DNA of 64,000 bases from an uncultured Paludibaculum sp. (GTDB lineage Bacteria > Acidobacteriota > Terriglobia > Bryobacterales > Bryobacteraceae), in NCBI RefSeq assembly GCF_963665245.1, contig NZ_OY762267.1:3568001-3632000 (forward strand). The letters are read 5' to 3'. The translations under genes and the position numbers were made by a program. Position 1 is the first letter of the stretch; every line of letters begins with the position of its first letter. Positions 52,301 to 60,964 of the stretch are shown in pieces. Below the pieces are notes generated by a model. It had not been told where the DNA came from. It saw nothing but the letters and a program-made list of their open reading frames with translations, and did no database searches.

Positions 52301-53305
52301 ATGACGGACCCGTCCACACCACTCATCGACACATTCGGACGCGTCCACGACAATCTGCGCATTAGCGTCACCGACCGCTGCAACATCCGTTGCTTTTACT
52401 GCATGCCCGAGGACGGCGTTCAGTTCATGCAGCGCTCCGAGATCCTCACGTTCGAAGAGATCGAGCACTTCGCCCGCGTCGCCGTCTCTATGGGCGTCAC
52501 CAAGATCCGCATCACCGGTGGCGAGCCCTTGGTCCGCAAGGACCTGCCCGTGCTCGTGGAGAAACTCACCGCCATCGCGGGCGTGAGGGACATCGCCCTC
52601 ACCACCAACGGCGTCCTGCTGGCCGATCAGGCCCAGGCGCTCTACGATGCCGGACTCCGCCGCCTCAACGTTCACCTCGACACGCTCGATCGCGAGCGCT
52701 TCCAACAGATCACGCGCCGCGACGATCTGCCGCGCGTCCTCGCCGGCATCGACCGTGCCCAGGAATTGGGCTTCGGGCCCATCAAGATCAACGCCGTGGC
52801 CGTCAAGAATCTGGTGGAGCCCGACATCGTGCCGCTGGCTCGCTACGGCCGCGAGCGCGGCATCGAGATCCGCTACATCGAGTTCATGCCGCTCGACGCC
52901 CAGGGCCTCTGGGACCACAGGAAAGTTCTGCTCACCGACGAGATGATCGCGCTTCTTGAGGCCGACATCGGGCCGCTGGAAGTCGTGCCCGATCCCGACC
53001 CCCGCGCCCCGGCTCTGGAATACCGCTGGAAGGACGGCCTCGGCGGCATCGGCTTCATCGCCTCGGTCAGCCGGCCGTTCTGCATGAACTGCAATCGCAT
53101 CCGCATCACGTCGGACGGAAAACTGCGATACTGCCTGTTTGCGATCGAGGAGACCGACGTGAAGGGTCTGTTGCGCGGAGGCGCCACCGATGACGCTATC
53201 CGGCAGGTGATTCGCGATGTCGTGTGGCGCAAGTGGGCCGGTCACGAGATCAACACCGCGAAGTTCGTCGCTCCGCCTCGACCCATGTATTCCATCGGCG
53301 GGTAG
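52301..53305 (+). CDS. moaA: GTP 3',8-cyclase MoaA
   Basis: The 334-residue radical-SAM enzyme makes the first intermediate of molybdopterin. The SAM cluster motif CNIRCFYC has Cys27, Cys31 and Cys34. The second cluster lies in FCMNCNRIRITSDGKLRYCL, and the essential C-terminal Gly-Gly is present (YSIGG). The start has AAAGGGA upstream. Other Moco genes are not nearby. Confidence 0.95.
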   Translation: MTDPSTPLIDTFGRVHDNLRISVTDRCNIRCFYCMPEDGVQFMQRSEILTFEEIEHFARVAVSMGVTKIRITGGEPLVRKDLPVLVEKLTAIAGVRDIALTTNGVLLADQAQALYDAGLRRLNVHLDTLDRERFQQITRRDDLPRVLAGIDRAQELGFGPIKINAVAVKNLVEPDIVPLARYGRERGIEIRYIEFMPLDAQGLWDHRKVLLTDEMIALLEADIGPLEVVPDPDPRAPALEYRWKDGLGGIGFIASVSRPFCMNCNRIRITSDGKLRYCLFAIEETDVKGLLRGGATDDAIRQVIRDVVWRKWAGHEINTAKFVAPPRPMYSIGG

Positions 53306-53307
53306 TA

Positions 53308-54921
53308 ATGCTGAAATCATCTTTGCCGTACTTGGCCGGGCTCGTGGCCTGCTTGCTCTTCCTGGCTCTGGGCCTCACCTTTATTCCTTATCCGGGCGCA
53401 CAGTATGACGAGACGCTCTTCGTCATGTCCATCCACAGTCCGCAGTATGTCGAGTACGCCATGAAGTTCGGGGCCGTCAAGGTGCCCATCATGCTCATGA
53501 CGTACATCGGCACCCTCAAGGCCGCCATCTACGCGCCCATCCTGCACTTCTTTGGCGCGGGCCACGCCACACTGCGGCTGCCGGTTCTGTTGATGGGCAC
53601 GGCCTCCGTCTGGCTGCTGTTTCTGATTCTCAAACGGCTTAGCGGCTGGAAGACCGCCTTCCTTCTGGCCCTGCTGCTGGCCACCGACGCGCTCTATCTG
53701 CTCACCGGCATCTTTGACTGGGGACCCGTCGCCCTCCAGCACATCCTCTTCACCGCGGCCGTCTACTGCTTCGTCCGGTTCCCCGACGACCGCCGTCGCC
53801 GCTGGCTCTTCCTTGGTTCGTTCTGCGGTGGCCTCGCCCTGTGGGACAAAGCTCTCTTCATATGGCTGCTGGCCGGCTTCGGAGTGGCTCTGCTCGCCGT
53901 CTTTCCCCGGCAACTCCTCGCTTTGGCGAAGGACCGCCGTCACCTGGCCGCCGTCCTCCTTGGGTTCGTTCTCGGCGCCGCGCCATTCCTCTACTACAAC
54001 AAGATCCACAAACTGCGCACCTTCACCGCGAATACAGATGTAGACGAGCGGCATGCGCTCGACAAGATCCTAATGCTCGACCACACCTTCGACGGCAGCG
54101 GCCTGATGGGCTACATGGTGCGCGAAGACCCCGAAGGCCCCGTCCAAAACCTGAAGCCGTGGGAGAAGGTTCCGCTCTTCCTCAATGGCAAGCTGGGCAA
54201 CCCGCGGAACAGCCTGCAACATATATTCCTGGTCCTGGCTCTCCTCATCGCGCCCATCCTGTGCTGGAACGGGCCGAATCGCAAGGCAGCGCTGCTCTTT
54301 CTCACTGGCGGCGTCGCTACCTTCGCCCTGATGCTCATCACCAAGAGCGCCGGTGGATCCGCTCACCACACGGTGCTGCTATGGCCCGTCCCGCAGATCC
54401 TTGCCGGTCTGATGGTGGGTGAAGTCCAGCGCCGCTGGCCCGCGCGCGGTTGGCGCATCGCCGCCGGCATCGTCGTCCTCTGCGTGCTCTCGAACCTGGC
54501 CGTTTTGAACACCTATCTCGCCCATTTCATCGCCTGCGGCCCCACCGTGGTCTGGACCGACGCCATCCGGCCGCTGGTCACCGAGATCGGCAGCCGTCCC
54601 GGCCGGTCGTTCTTTGGCGTCGACTGGGGCATCACCCAACAGGTGGAGTTCTATGGCAGCGGCACCATCAGCTACTATCGGGGGAGCGACGGGGTGGTCA
54701 TCGATCTACCCGCGCCAGGAAGCGTCCGGCAACTGGAACGGGCCCTCGCCGACCCGGCCACCCTCTTCGTTACGCACACCGACGGACACGAGTCCTTCAC
54801 AGGCGTGCGCAAAAAGCTGATCGACTTCGCCGCCGAACGCGGTTACCACGATGAGATCTACAAGCTGATCTACGACCGCCACGGCGTTCCCATCTTCGAA
54901 ATCCATGAATTCCGAAAGTGA
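53308..54921 (+). CDS. GT39-like membrane glycosyltransferase
   Basis: A 537-residue polytopic protein with about ten hydrophobic segments. After the first helix (PYLAGLVACLLFLALGLTFI) comes a loop with GAQYDETLF, whose Asp-Glu pair is typical of ArnT/PMT-type (GT39/GT83) glycosyltransferases using polyprenyl-phosphate sugars. A C-terminal soluble part (~150 residues) follows. It probably modifies an envelope glycan or protein. It starts three bases after moaA and overlaps the Smr gene by 17 bases, so it is in the nadA operon. Substrate unknown. Confidence 0.7.
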   Translation: MLKSSLPYLAGLVACLLFLALGLTFIPYPGAQYDETLFVMSIHSPQYVEYAMKFGAVKVPIMLMTYIGTLKAAIYAPILHFFGAGHATLRLPVLLMGTASVWLLFLILKRLSGWKTAFLLALLLATDALYLLTGIFDWGPVALQHILFTAAVYCFVRFPDDRRRRWLFLGSFCGGLALWDKALFIWLLAGFGVALLAVFPRQLLALAKDRRHLAAVLLGFVLGAAPFLYYNKIHKLRTFTANTDVDERHALDKILMLDHTFDGSGLMGYMVREDPEGPVQNLKPWEKVPLFLNGKLGNPRNSLQHIFLVLALLIAPILCWNGPNRKAALLFLTGGVATFALMLITKSAGGSAHHTVLLWPVPQILAGLMVGEVQRRWPARGWRIAAGIVVLCVLSNLAVLNTYLAHFIACGPTVVWTDAIRPLVTEIGSRPGRSFFGVDWGITQQVEFYGSGTISYYRGSDGVVIDLPAPGSVRQLERALADPATLFVTHTDGHESFTGVRKKLIDFAAERGYHDEIYKLIYDRHGVPIFEIHEFRK

Positions 54922-55186
54922 GCCCTTCGAGGTCCCCATCACGGATGTCTTCGACCTTCATCCCTTCGCGCCACGCGACGTGAAGGCCGCTGTCGAGGCC
55001 TATCTGGAAGAGGCGTACGCGCGCGGCTTCACGGCCCTCCGCATCATCCACGGCCGGGGCATCGGCGTTCAGCGCGAGATCGTCCGCAAAACCCTGGAAC
55101 GGACACCCTACGTCCTGGAGTTCCGCGATGCGCCGGAAGGTGCGGGCGGCTGGGGCGCTACGATCGTAACGCTGCGGCAGCCCTGA
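54905..55186 (+). CDS. Smr/MutS2-type domain protein
   Basis: A 93-residue stand-alone Smr domain: VFDLHPFAPRDVKAAVEAYL with the DLH motif, then FTALRIIHGRGIGVQREIVR, the HGRG loop. Smr domains are nucleases or nucleic-acid binders; the Asp-Leu-His and His-Gly-Arg-Gly residues are all present. It overlaps the GT39-like gene and its 3' end overlaps the convergent HXXEE-like gene by 29 bases. Confidence 0.85.
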   Translation: MNSESEPFEVPITDVFDLHPFAPRDVKAAVEAYLEEAYARGFTALRIIHGRGIGVQREIVRKTLERTPYVLEFRDAPEGAGGWGATIVTLRQP

Positions 55187-55577
55187 CCAGCAGCCATACG
55201 CCCGCGATCACCAGCAAAGGTGCCGAAAGCACCCCGGGCACCATCCGCTGCCAGTAGAGCGATCCGGCAATGTGCGCGCATCCATTCAGAACCATCAACA
55301 GCGCGTAGGGGATGGACACCCACTGGATCCATCGCGACCCGCCGAACGCCGCGCGCGACGCAATCAGCAGCAGCACGACAGCCGCAATCAGCCCGGCCAG
55401 CCACTCGCCAAACTCGAAAGTCGGCAGCCACTGGACGAGCAGCACATCGCGCAGCATCATCACGAAGGGATTGTAGAAACCGAGAAAGTCGTGAGTGGCC
55501 TCATCCAGCACATGCAGTGCCAGCACCAGCGTGAGAGCCACCCAAGCTATTGCATGCCGCCGTACCGCTTGGGACAT
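55158..55577 (-). CDS. HXXEE-like membrane protein
   Basis: A 139-residue integral membrane protein with four hydrophobic segments. LALHVLDEATHDFLGFYNPF resembles the HxxEE motif (here His-x-x-Asp-Glu), and NGCAHIAGSLYWQRMVPGVL contains the family's second conserved His and Pro-Gly. The function of HXXEE proteins is not known. The assignment is by motif only. Confidence 0.6.
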   Translation of the reverse strand: MSQAVRRHAIAWVALTLVLALHVLDEATHDFLGFYNPFVMMLRDVLLVQWLPTFEFGEWLAGLIAAVVLLLIASRAAFGGSRWIQWVSIPYALLMVLNGCAHIAGSLYWQRMVPGVLSAPLLVIAGVWLLVRAAAALRS

Positions 55578-55610
55578 CGCAGATCACTTCCGCCGCAATT
55601 GTACCGCGCC

Positions 55611-57437
55611 TTACCAGCCGAGGAACTTCCGCAGAAACTCGATAGCCGCCGGGCCATCCACGCGGTGCGGACCGTTGAAGTACGCGATGCGGGTACGCTC
55701 GCCGACGCCGGCCTCGTCATAGAACCGCCGCACCTTGGCGTACTCATACGCCACCCACTCGTCCTTGCCCACTCCGTCACCGTGCCCGCGTTCCACCATA
55801 AACGCCCGCGGAGCCATCATCATTGCCAGTTCCGCGTGGCTCGCCACATGCGCCATGTCCCATTCGAGAATCTCGTATTCCTTGGTGAACATGTAGCTGT
55901 ACGGCTCGTCTACCGTCGTGAGCTTGCGGATCCACTCGTTAAAATCGCCGCCGCAGACGACCACTCGAAACCGCTCATCGAATACGGGCACCCGCAACGC
56001 GGTCTTGCCGCCGTAGCTCAGCCCGTAGAACCCCATGCGGCCCGCATCCACCTCGGGCAGAGTCACCAGCCAGTCGACCAGCGACTGATACTGGGCCCGG
56101 ATCAGCGAATACAGCGACAGGCCCAACGGATTGGCCAGCCGCGCCAGATGCCGGAACTCCCCGACGGTGGGATTCTGTGCGGAGTACACGATGAAACCGA
56201 GGTCCGCCAGCTGCGCCCCAAAGTTACGATACACCTCCAGCCCCCGGCCTTCCTTTTCGTTGAAGTAGACGTCAGCCCGGCCATTCAAACCATGCTGCAC
56301 GACCACCAGAGGCCGCTTCTCCCCTGCTTTGAGATCCTTCGGAACCAGCAGGTAGCCCGACCCGAAGACGCCGGGCCGCACATCGAACTGAACCGCGTAC
56401 GCCCGCCATCGATCACCCTCTTGAAAGAGCGTACGGCGGACATTCGGGGTGCTCACCGGACCGGGCAGCCGGCCGATCACGTCGGTCAGGAACCTCTCTT
56501 CGACGCCTTTCGACCCGAGCTCCTTCCATAATTTCGCGCGTGTGTACTCGGAGAGCGCAACCAGCCGCTGCGTGTAGTCCACCAGTTCGTGCACCTGCTC
56601 GCGCATATGGATTTCCGGCTCCACCGCGTCCTGCAACGGTGCCGCTTTGGGCAGTGTGACGAAGCGCCGCCCCAGCAGCGCCGCGAACTCCGCATCGCCG
56701 AAGTCCCGCAGCAGCCCGAAGACATTGCGATAGAGCGGCTGCTGCCACAGTGGCGGCGATTCCAGTGAGAAATCGTGAGTTTCCACCTGCTGAATGCGCG
56801 GGTCCAGAACCGCTGCGAACACCGCTTCGGCTCCGCCCTCCCCGTCACCATAGATTGCAATCGGCGCCGCCGGCTGCCGCCCCGCGAACCAGTCCACCGC
56901 CGCCAGAGCCTTTTGTACTTCGTATCCGTAGATGTGCCGGCCCACCGGGAAGGCCATGCGGTAGATCCACTCCCGATGAGGCTGCTCCGTCTGTCGGCCC
57001 AGCGCGGGATTGCCGCTATAGGTCGATTTCGTGTCGATCAGAACTGGAGCCAGAACCTCGCAGCCAGCCGCGGCCAGCTCGCGAGCCCTGCGAAGATTGT
57101 CCGAAAGCACGACTACGCGCTGTCGCGGAGCGTTCTTGGGCTGGTAATACAGGCCTTCCGCCGTCACTCCATCCAGCACCGGCCAGCGAGCCGAGAACAC
57201 CCGGTAGACCGCCGTCTCTCCAAGCGGCCGCGGGTCCAGGTCGTCAAAGGGGACCCGCGCATCCACCACCCCGATCATCCGCCGTAGCTTCTCAGAGGTG
57301 GGCCTCCGGCCGGCTGGCGATTCAGCGGTCAACCGTTGGAGATAGCCCGTCATCCCGGCCACCATGTCCTCGACGGACGCGGGGGCCTGCGCCGCGGCCG
57401 AGGCGCCGAGCAGCATCAACAAACATAAGGTTCTCAT
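55611..57437 (-). CDS. Exported double alpha/beta-hydrolase protein
   Basis: The 608-residue protein has a signal peptide (MRTLCLLMLLGASAAAQAPA) and two hydrolase-like halves. The second (from ~residue 330) is complete: PLVVVQHGLNGRADVYFNE, the nucleophile elbow FYGLSYGGKTALR, and a late GPHRVDGPAA histidine. The first has the corresponding elbow as IYGDGEGGAEAVF, lacking a Ser, so it is probably inactive. It resembles acetylxylan-esterase/dienelactone-hydrolase-type exported enzymes of Acidobacteria. The start overlaps the stop of the upstream TPR gene by one base (TGATG), so both are one operon. Confidence 0.75.
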   Translation of the reverse strand: MRTLCLLMLLGASAAAQAPASVEDMVAGMTGYLQRLTAESPAGRRPTSEKLRRMIGVVDARVPFDDLDPRPLGETAVYRVFSARWPVLDGVTAEGLYYQPKNAPRQRVVVLSDNLRRARELAAAGCEVLAPVLIDTKSTYSGNPALGRQTEQPHREWIYRMAFPVGRHIYGYEVQKALAAVDWFAGRQPAAPIAIYGDGEGGAEAVFAAVLDPRIQQVETHDFSLESPPLWQQPLYRNVFGLLRDFGDAEFAALLGRRFVTLPKAAPLQDAVEPEIHMREQVHELVDYTQRLVALSEYTRAKLWKELGSKGVEERFLTDVIGRLPGPVSTPNVRRTLFQEGDRWRAYAVQFDVRPGVFGSGYLLVPKDLKAGEKRPLVVVQHGLNGRADVYFNEKEGRGLEVYRNFGAQLADLGFIVYSAQNPTVGEFRHLARLANPLGLSLYSLIRAQYQSLVDWLVTLPEVDAGRMGFYGLSYGGKTALRVPVFDERFRVVVCGGDFNEWIRKLTTVDEPYSYMFTKEYEILEWDMAHVASHAELAMMMAPRAFMVERGHGDGVGKDEWVAYEYAKVRRFYDEAGVGERTRIAYFNGPHRVDGPAAIEFLRKFLGW

Positions 57438-58780
57438 CAGCGCTCCGGGGGCAGAACCCGCCGCACCAGTTCCTGGAACGCGGCCAGGCCGCGCAGTGGT
57501 TCAAAGATGGGATCGACGTTCAGCATGATCAGCCACGGCTCATGTTCGCCCGAGGCCTCCACCAGCAACCGGCAGGCGACGTCATACTGCCCGAGACCGA
57601 GATGCACGAGTGCCCGGTCGTACGCGGACACATAGGACTCCACCGAGAGCGTCTCCAGCGTCTCCAGGATCATCGAAGCCTGCTCGTACTTCCCCAGCCG
57701 GCCCAGAACATAGCCCTGCGCTGCCAGTAGTCGGGCATCGCCCTCCACCACCGGCTCGGCCAACTCCAGCGCCCGCAACGCCTCTTCCCCTTGGCCCGAG
57801 GCAAGCAACGCATAGGCCAGCAACCGGCGCACCCCGTGAAATCCGGGGTTCAATTCGATCGCGCGCCGGTAGTGGTCCATCGCCGCCTCAAAGTCGCCGG
57901 AGAAGTACTCGGTCATGCCCGTGGCCGCGCTTAGCATGCTGGAAGCCGGGTCGAGCAGTGCCGCCGCCCCCAGATGCGCCCGGGCCTCGGCGAATCGTCC
58001 CTGTGGATTCATCACCGTGGTCGCGTAGTAGAGCCGAGCCTGCACCAGACTGGGATTCAGCTCCAGGGCGCGTTGATAATCCACTTCCGCTTCGTCCCAG
58101 TTCCACTGCAGCGCCGCGTTCAGGAACCCGCGCCACAGATGAGCGGCGTCCAGTTCGGGCATCAGCGTCAGTGCCTTGTAGATCACCTGGCCGGCGTCCG
58201 TCATCACGACCGAGGGCGAAATGTTGCCGAAGAACGACAGTTGCAGAATGGAGCCGGCCACGGCCGCGTACGCCGCCGCAAAGTGCGGATCCAGGTGGAT
58301 CGCCCGTTGGTAGCACTCAATGCTGCGCCGCAAATGCGCCGGAGTCATGCGGTTAGCAAAGTGCCGGCCCTCCAGCAGCAACTGGTACGCATCGCCGGAT
58401 ATGATGTGCGGCGCGTCGGGGTCTGGCGCGGCCGGCGGGGGCAACTCCAGCGGCTGCCCACTCACGATCGTGGGCGCGTAGCTCCCCTCCTGCAAAGTGA
58501 TGCGGACAAAGTCGTCCTGCCCCTCTCTCTCGTAATACTCATTGAGCTTCCGGCGCAGGCGGCGGGCCTCGACACGGACGATTGAGTCGATACGAGGGTC
58601 GAAGTCGGCGGGCCGGTCGAATACTTCCATGCCGACGGTGTATTCTTTCAGCGCTTCCGCATCGCCATCCAGGGCGCGTTCCACGACAAAGCGCAGGAAC
58701 CGGCGCATCCGTTCCGACTGCCGGAACGGCTTCGACCGATCGATCTTCGACAGTGCGGATTCGACGCTATCTCTTTGCAT
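57437..58780 (-). CDS. Winged-helix TPR regulator-like protein
   Basis: The 447-residue protein starts with a domain common in Acidobacteria: FRQSERMRRFLRFVVERALD, then LKEYTVGMEVFDRPADFDPR and VRVEARRLRRKLNEYYEREG, a DNA-binding-type fold. After a Pro-rich linker come at least six TPR-like repeats (SIECYQRAIHLDPHFAAAYA, AEVDYQRALELNPSLVQARL, AMDHYRRAIELNPGFHGVRR and more). It probably regulates its own operon or the divergent ECF sigma gene. The ATG at 58780 is preferred. Two GTGAGA/TCTCAC dyads lie in the intergenic region. Confidence 0.75.
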   Translation of the reverse strand: MQRDSVESALSKIDRSKPFRQSERMRRFLRFVVERALDGDAEALKEYTVGMEVFDRPADFDPRIDSIVRVEARRLRRKLNEYYEREGQDDFVRITLQEGSYAPTIVSGQPLELPPPAAPDPDAPHIISGDAYQLLLEGRHFANRMTPAHLRRSIECYQRAIHLDPHFAAAYAAVAGSILQLSFFGNISPSVVMTDAGQVIYKALTLMPELDAAHLWRGFLNAALQWNWDEAEVDYQRALELNPSLVQARLYYATTVMNPQGRFAEARAHLGAAALLDPASSMLSAATGMTEYFSGDFEAAMDHYRRAIELNPGFHGVRRLLAYALLASGQGEEALRALELAEPVVEGDARLLAAQGYVLGRLGKYEQASMILETLETLSVESYVSAYDRALVHLGLGQYDVACRLLVEASGEHEPWLIMLNVDPIFEPLRGLAAFQELVRRVLPPER

Positions 58781-58817
58781 TACTTGGGCTTCACCCAACG
58801 GACCCACCGATTGCGGC

Positions 58818-58852
58818 GTGAGACTTCTCACCGTGAGATGCTCTCTTCTCAC
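58818..58852. promoter_or_regulatory. Two GTGAGA-TCTCAC dyads (candidate operator)
   Basis: GTGAGA-CT-TCTCAC (58818-58831) is a perfect palindrome, and GTGAGA-N8-TCTCAC (58833-58852) follows at once. They lie between the divergent TPR regulator and ECF sigma genes, where an operator is expected. Confidence 0.55.
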
Positions 58853-58906
58853 TCCAACCGCCCCCCCGCGATGGTGCATTCTGGACATGCACGGGAGGAT
58901 TCTTCA

Positions 58907-59515
58907 ATGACAACAACGATGCAGAACCCAACGCTGACCAGCGAACAGGACCTCATCCTCCGCGCGCAAAACGGCGACCGCTCGGCCTTCGACCAGTTGA
59001 CCACCGAGTACTGGCCCCGCATGTTGCGCACCGCTCTACGTGTTGTGCGCTCGCCCGAAGATGCGGAAGATGCCACCCAGCAGGCCTTCGTCGCCGCTTA
59101 TACAAAACTCGACCGTTTCCGCGGCGAATCCTCATTCGCCACTTGGCTCACCCGCATTACGCTGAATGAGTCGCTCACACTTCTTCGACGCCGGAAGCGC
59201 GATTTCCGGCCGGTGGAGGACTTGGCCGACCCCAACGGCGAGACGATCCGCCCCGAACTGCCCGACACAACCGAAAACCCGGAACAACGCTTTCTGCGCG
59301 ACGAAACGTCCAACCTGCTGCAGATGAGCCTCGGCGCCGTCAAACCCGCCTACCGCAAAGCGATGAAACTACGGCTCAGCGAGGACCTCAGTGTCGAGGA
59401 GATCGCCGGCCGGCTCAAAATTCCGGTCAACACCATCAAAGTCCACCTCTATCGCGGCCGCCAGGCCATGAAGAGCTTTCTCGAACAGAAGATGACCCTT
59501 CCGCAGGCAGCCTGA
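58907..59515 (+). CDS. ECF-type RNA polymerase sigma factor
   Basis: The 202-residue sigma-70-family factor has region 2 (RSAFDQLTTEYWPRMLRTAL, then VRSPEDAEDATQQAFVAAY) and region 4 (KLRLSEDLSVEEIAGRLKIP, NTIKVHLYRGRQAMKSFL) joined by a long linker. It lacks regions 1 and 3, typical of RpoE-like factors. GGGAGG stands before the ATG at 58907. No anti-sigma gene follows; a terminator comes right after. It is divergent from the TPR regulator. Confidence 0.9.
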   Translation: MTTTMQNPTLTSEQDLILRAQNGDRSAFDQLTTEYWPRMLRTALRVVRSPEDAEDATQQAFVAAYTKLDRFRGESSFATWLTRITLNESLTLLRRRKRDFRPVEDLADPNGETIRPELPDTTENPEQRFLRDETSNLLQMSLGAVKPAYRKAMKLRLSEDLSVEEIAGRLKIPVNTIKVHLYRGRQAMKSFLEQKMTLPQAA

Positions 59516-59532
59516 GACCTCCCAGCGGAATT

Positions 59533-59570
59533 ACGGGCGGCGGCTGGGTAGAGCCACCGCCCGTTTTGTT
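59533..59570 (+). terminator. ECF sigma gene terminator
   Basis: ACGGGCGG (59533-59540) pairs with CCGCCCGT (59557-59564), followed by TTTGTTT. It is 18 bases past the stop codon. Confidence 0.8.
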
Positions 59571-59578
59571 TCCAGCAG

Positions 59579-60946
59579 CTATACCGAAGGTTCTTTCCTC
59601 GGACCGGCCGGACTGTTCTTGCCATCGCCTTCATACCCCTGACGCGTCGCGGCCTTCCTGGCCCGCTTCTGCGTGCTGGGGTCGAACAGCTTCATCTCGC
59701 CCGTCCGCCAGCTCTCGCAACCCAGCATCACCGACACCATGATCTGATGCGCCAGCGTCGGACCCAGCACCGGAGTCTGGCGCGTCCGCATGCACGAAAA
59801 GAAGTTGTCGCTGTGCCGCCGGGCCATGTCTCGAATCGCCGTCGGGAAGTCGAACGTCTTCACCTCAGTGGGCCTGTTCAGGGCCTTGGCGACGCGCTCG
59901 GGCGTGACCGTGACCTTGTCGTTCTCCACCAGGATGGTGCCGGAGTGGCCGTAAACCACCTCGGGCAAGTACTTATTGGCCGACATGTTGGCCATCGAGC
60001 CGCCCACCATGATCATGAAGTTGCCATACTCCGCCATGATGCCCAGCGTATCCGGCACTTCGCGGTCCTTCTGGACATAGATACCGCCGGCGCCGGAAAC
60101 CCGTGTCGGGAACTGCGCGCCCATCGCGAACAGCATCGGACCCACGCGGTGATAGAAGAGATCCGAGGCGATGCCGTTCGAATACTCCCAATACTTGCGC
60201 CACCGGAAGAAGCGCTCACCACTGAACGGCCGCTTCTTGGCGGAACCCAGCCAGCGCGTCCAATCGATGTTCTCGGGCGTGGCCTCCTCGTCGACGTAGT
60301 AGTTCCACTCACCCACCAGTGAGTTACGGCTGTACGTCGTCTGGCCCCACAACACTTCGCCGATGGCGCCTTCGCCGATCAGCTCCTTCACCTTGTGCCA
60401 GCGCGCGTCCGAGAGAAACTGGCTGCCCACCTGCAGCACGCGTTTGTACTTCTCGGCCGCGGCAATCACCTGCGCCGATTCGTCCACAGTCAGCGTGATG
60501 GGCTTCTGAAGATAGACATCCTTGCCCGCCGCGAAGGCGTCGATCGCCATCTGCGCGTGCCAGTGATCGGGCGTGGCGATGAGGACGCAATCCACGTCGT
60601 CGCGCTTCAGCACCTCGCGATAGTCCACCACGATGTTCTTGGCATCGATCTTCGAGATCGCCTGCGCACGCTCGCGGTGGCGCTTGTAGACGTCGGAGAT
60701 CGCGGCGATCTCGATATCCTTATCCGCCTCGGCCTGCTTCGCAAAAGCACGCAGATGACCTGTGCCCATGATGCCGACACCGATCATGCCGACACGGATG
60801 CGGTCGTTGGCGCCCAGAGTGCGCGAGGCGCTCTTCGCCGTGATTCCGGGCTTGATGTTCTTTTCAGCACGCGCCGTCATGGCCGACGCGGCAGCCGCCG
60901 CGGTAGCCAGAAACGCACGGCGCGAATTCAATCGATCCTCGGGCAT
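59579..60946 (-). CDS. Tat-exported Gfo/Idh/MocA oxidoreductase
   Basis: The 455-residue protein has a Tat-like leader (NSRRAFLATAAAAASAMTAR) and an NAD(P)-binding Rossmann domain: RVGMIGVGIMGTGHLRAF near residue 50, then LIATPDHWHAQMAIDAFAAG and DVYLQKPIT. The normal EKP motif is QKP here, keeping the catalytic-site Lys. The C-terminal domain contains GEWNYYVDEEATPENIDWTR. Substrate is probably a sugar derivative. A second member is encoded upstream, 18 bases away, in the same direction. Confidence 0.87.
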   Translation of the reverse strand: MPEDRLNSRRAFLATAAAAASAMTARAEKNIKPGITAKSASRTLGANDRIRVGMIGVGIMGTGHLRAFAKQAEADKDIEIAAISDVYKRHRERAQAISKIDAKNIVVDYREVLKRDDVDCVLIATPDHWHAQMAIDAFAAGKDVYLQKPITLTVDESAQVIAAAEKYKRVLQVGSQFLSDARWHKVKELIGEGAIGEVLWGQTTYSRNSLVGEWNYYVDEEATPENIDWTRWLGSAKKRPFSGERFFRWRKYWEYSNGIASDLFYHRVGPMLFAMGAQFPTRVSGAGGIYVQKDREVPDTLGIMAEYGNFMIMVGGSMANMSANKYLPEVVYGHSGTILVENDKVTVTPERVAKALNRPTEVKTFDFPTAIRDMARRHSDNFFSCMRTRQTPVLGPTLAHQIMVSVMLGCESWRTGEMKLFDPSTQKRARKAATRQGYEGDGKNSPAGPRKEPSV

Positions 60947-60964
60947 TTCAAAAGTCCTCTCACT

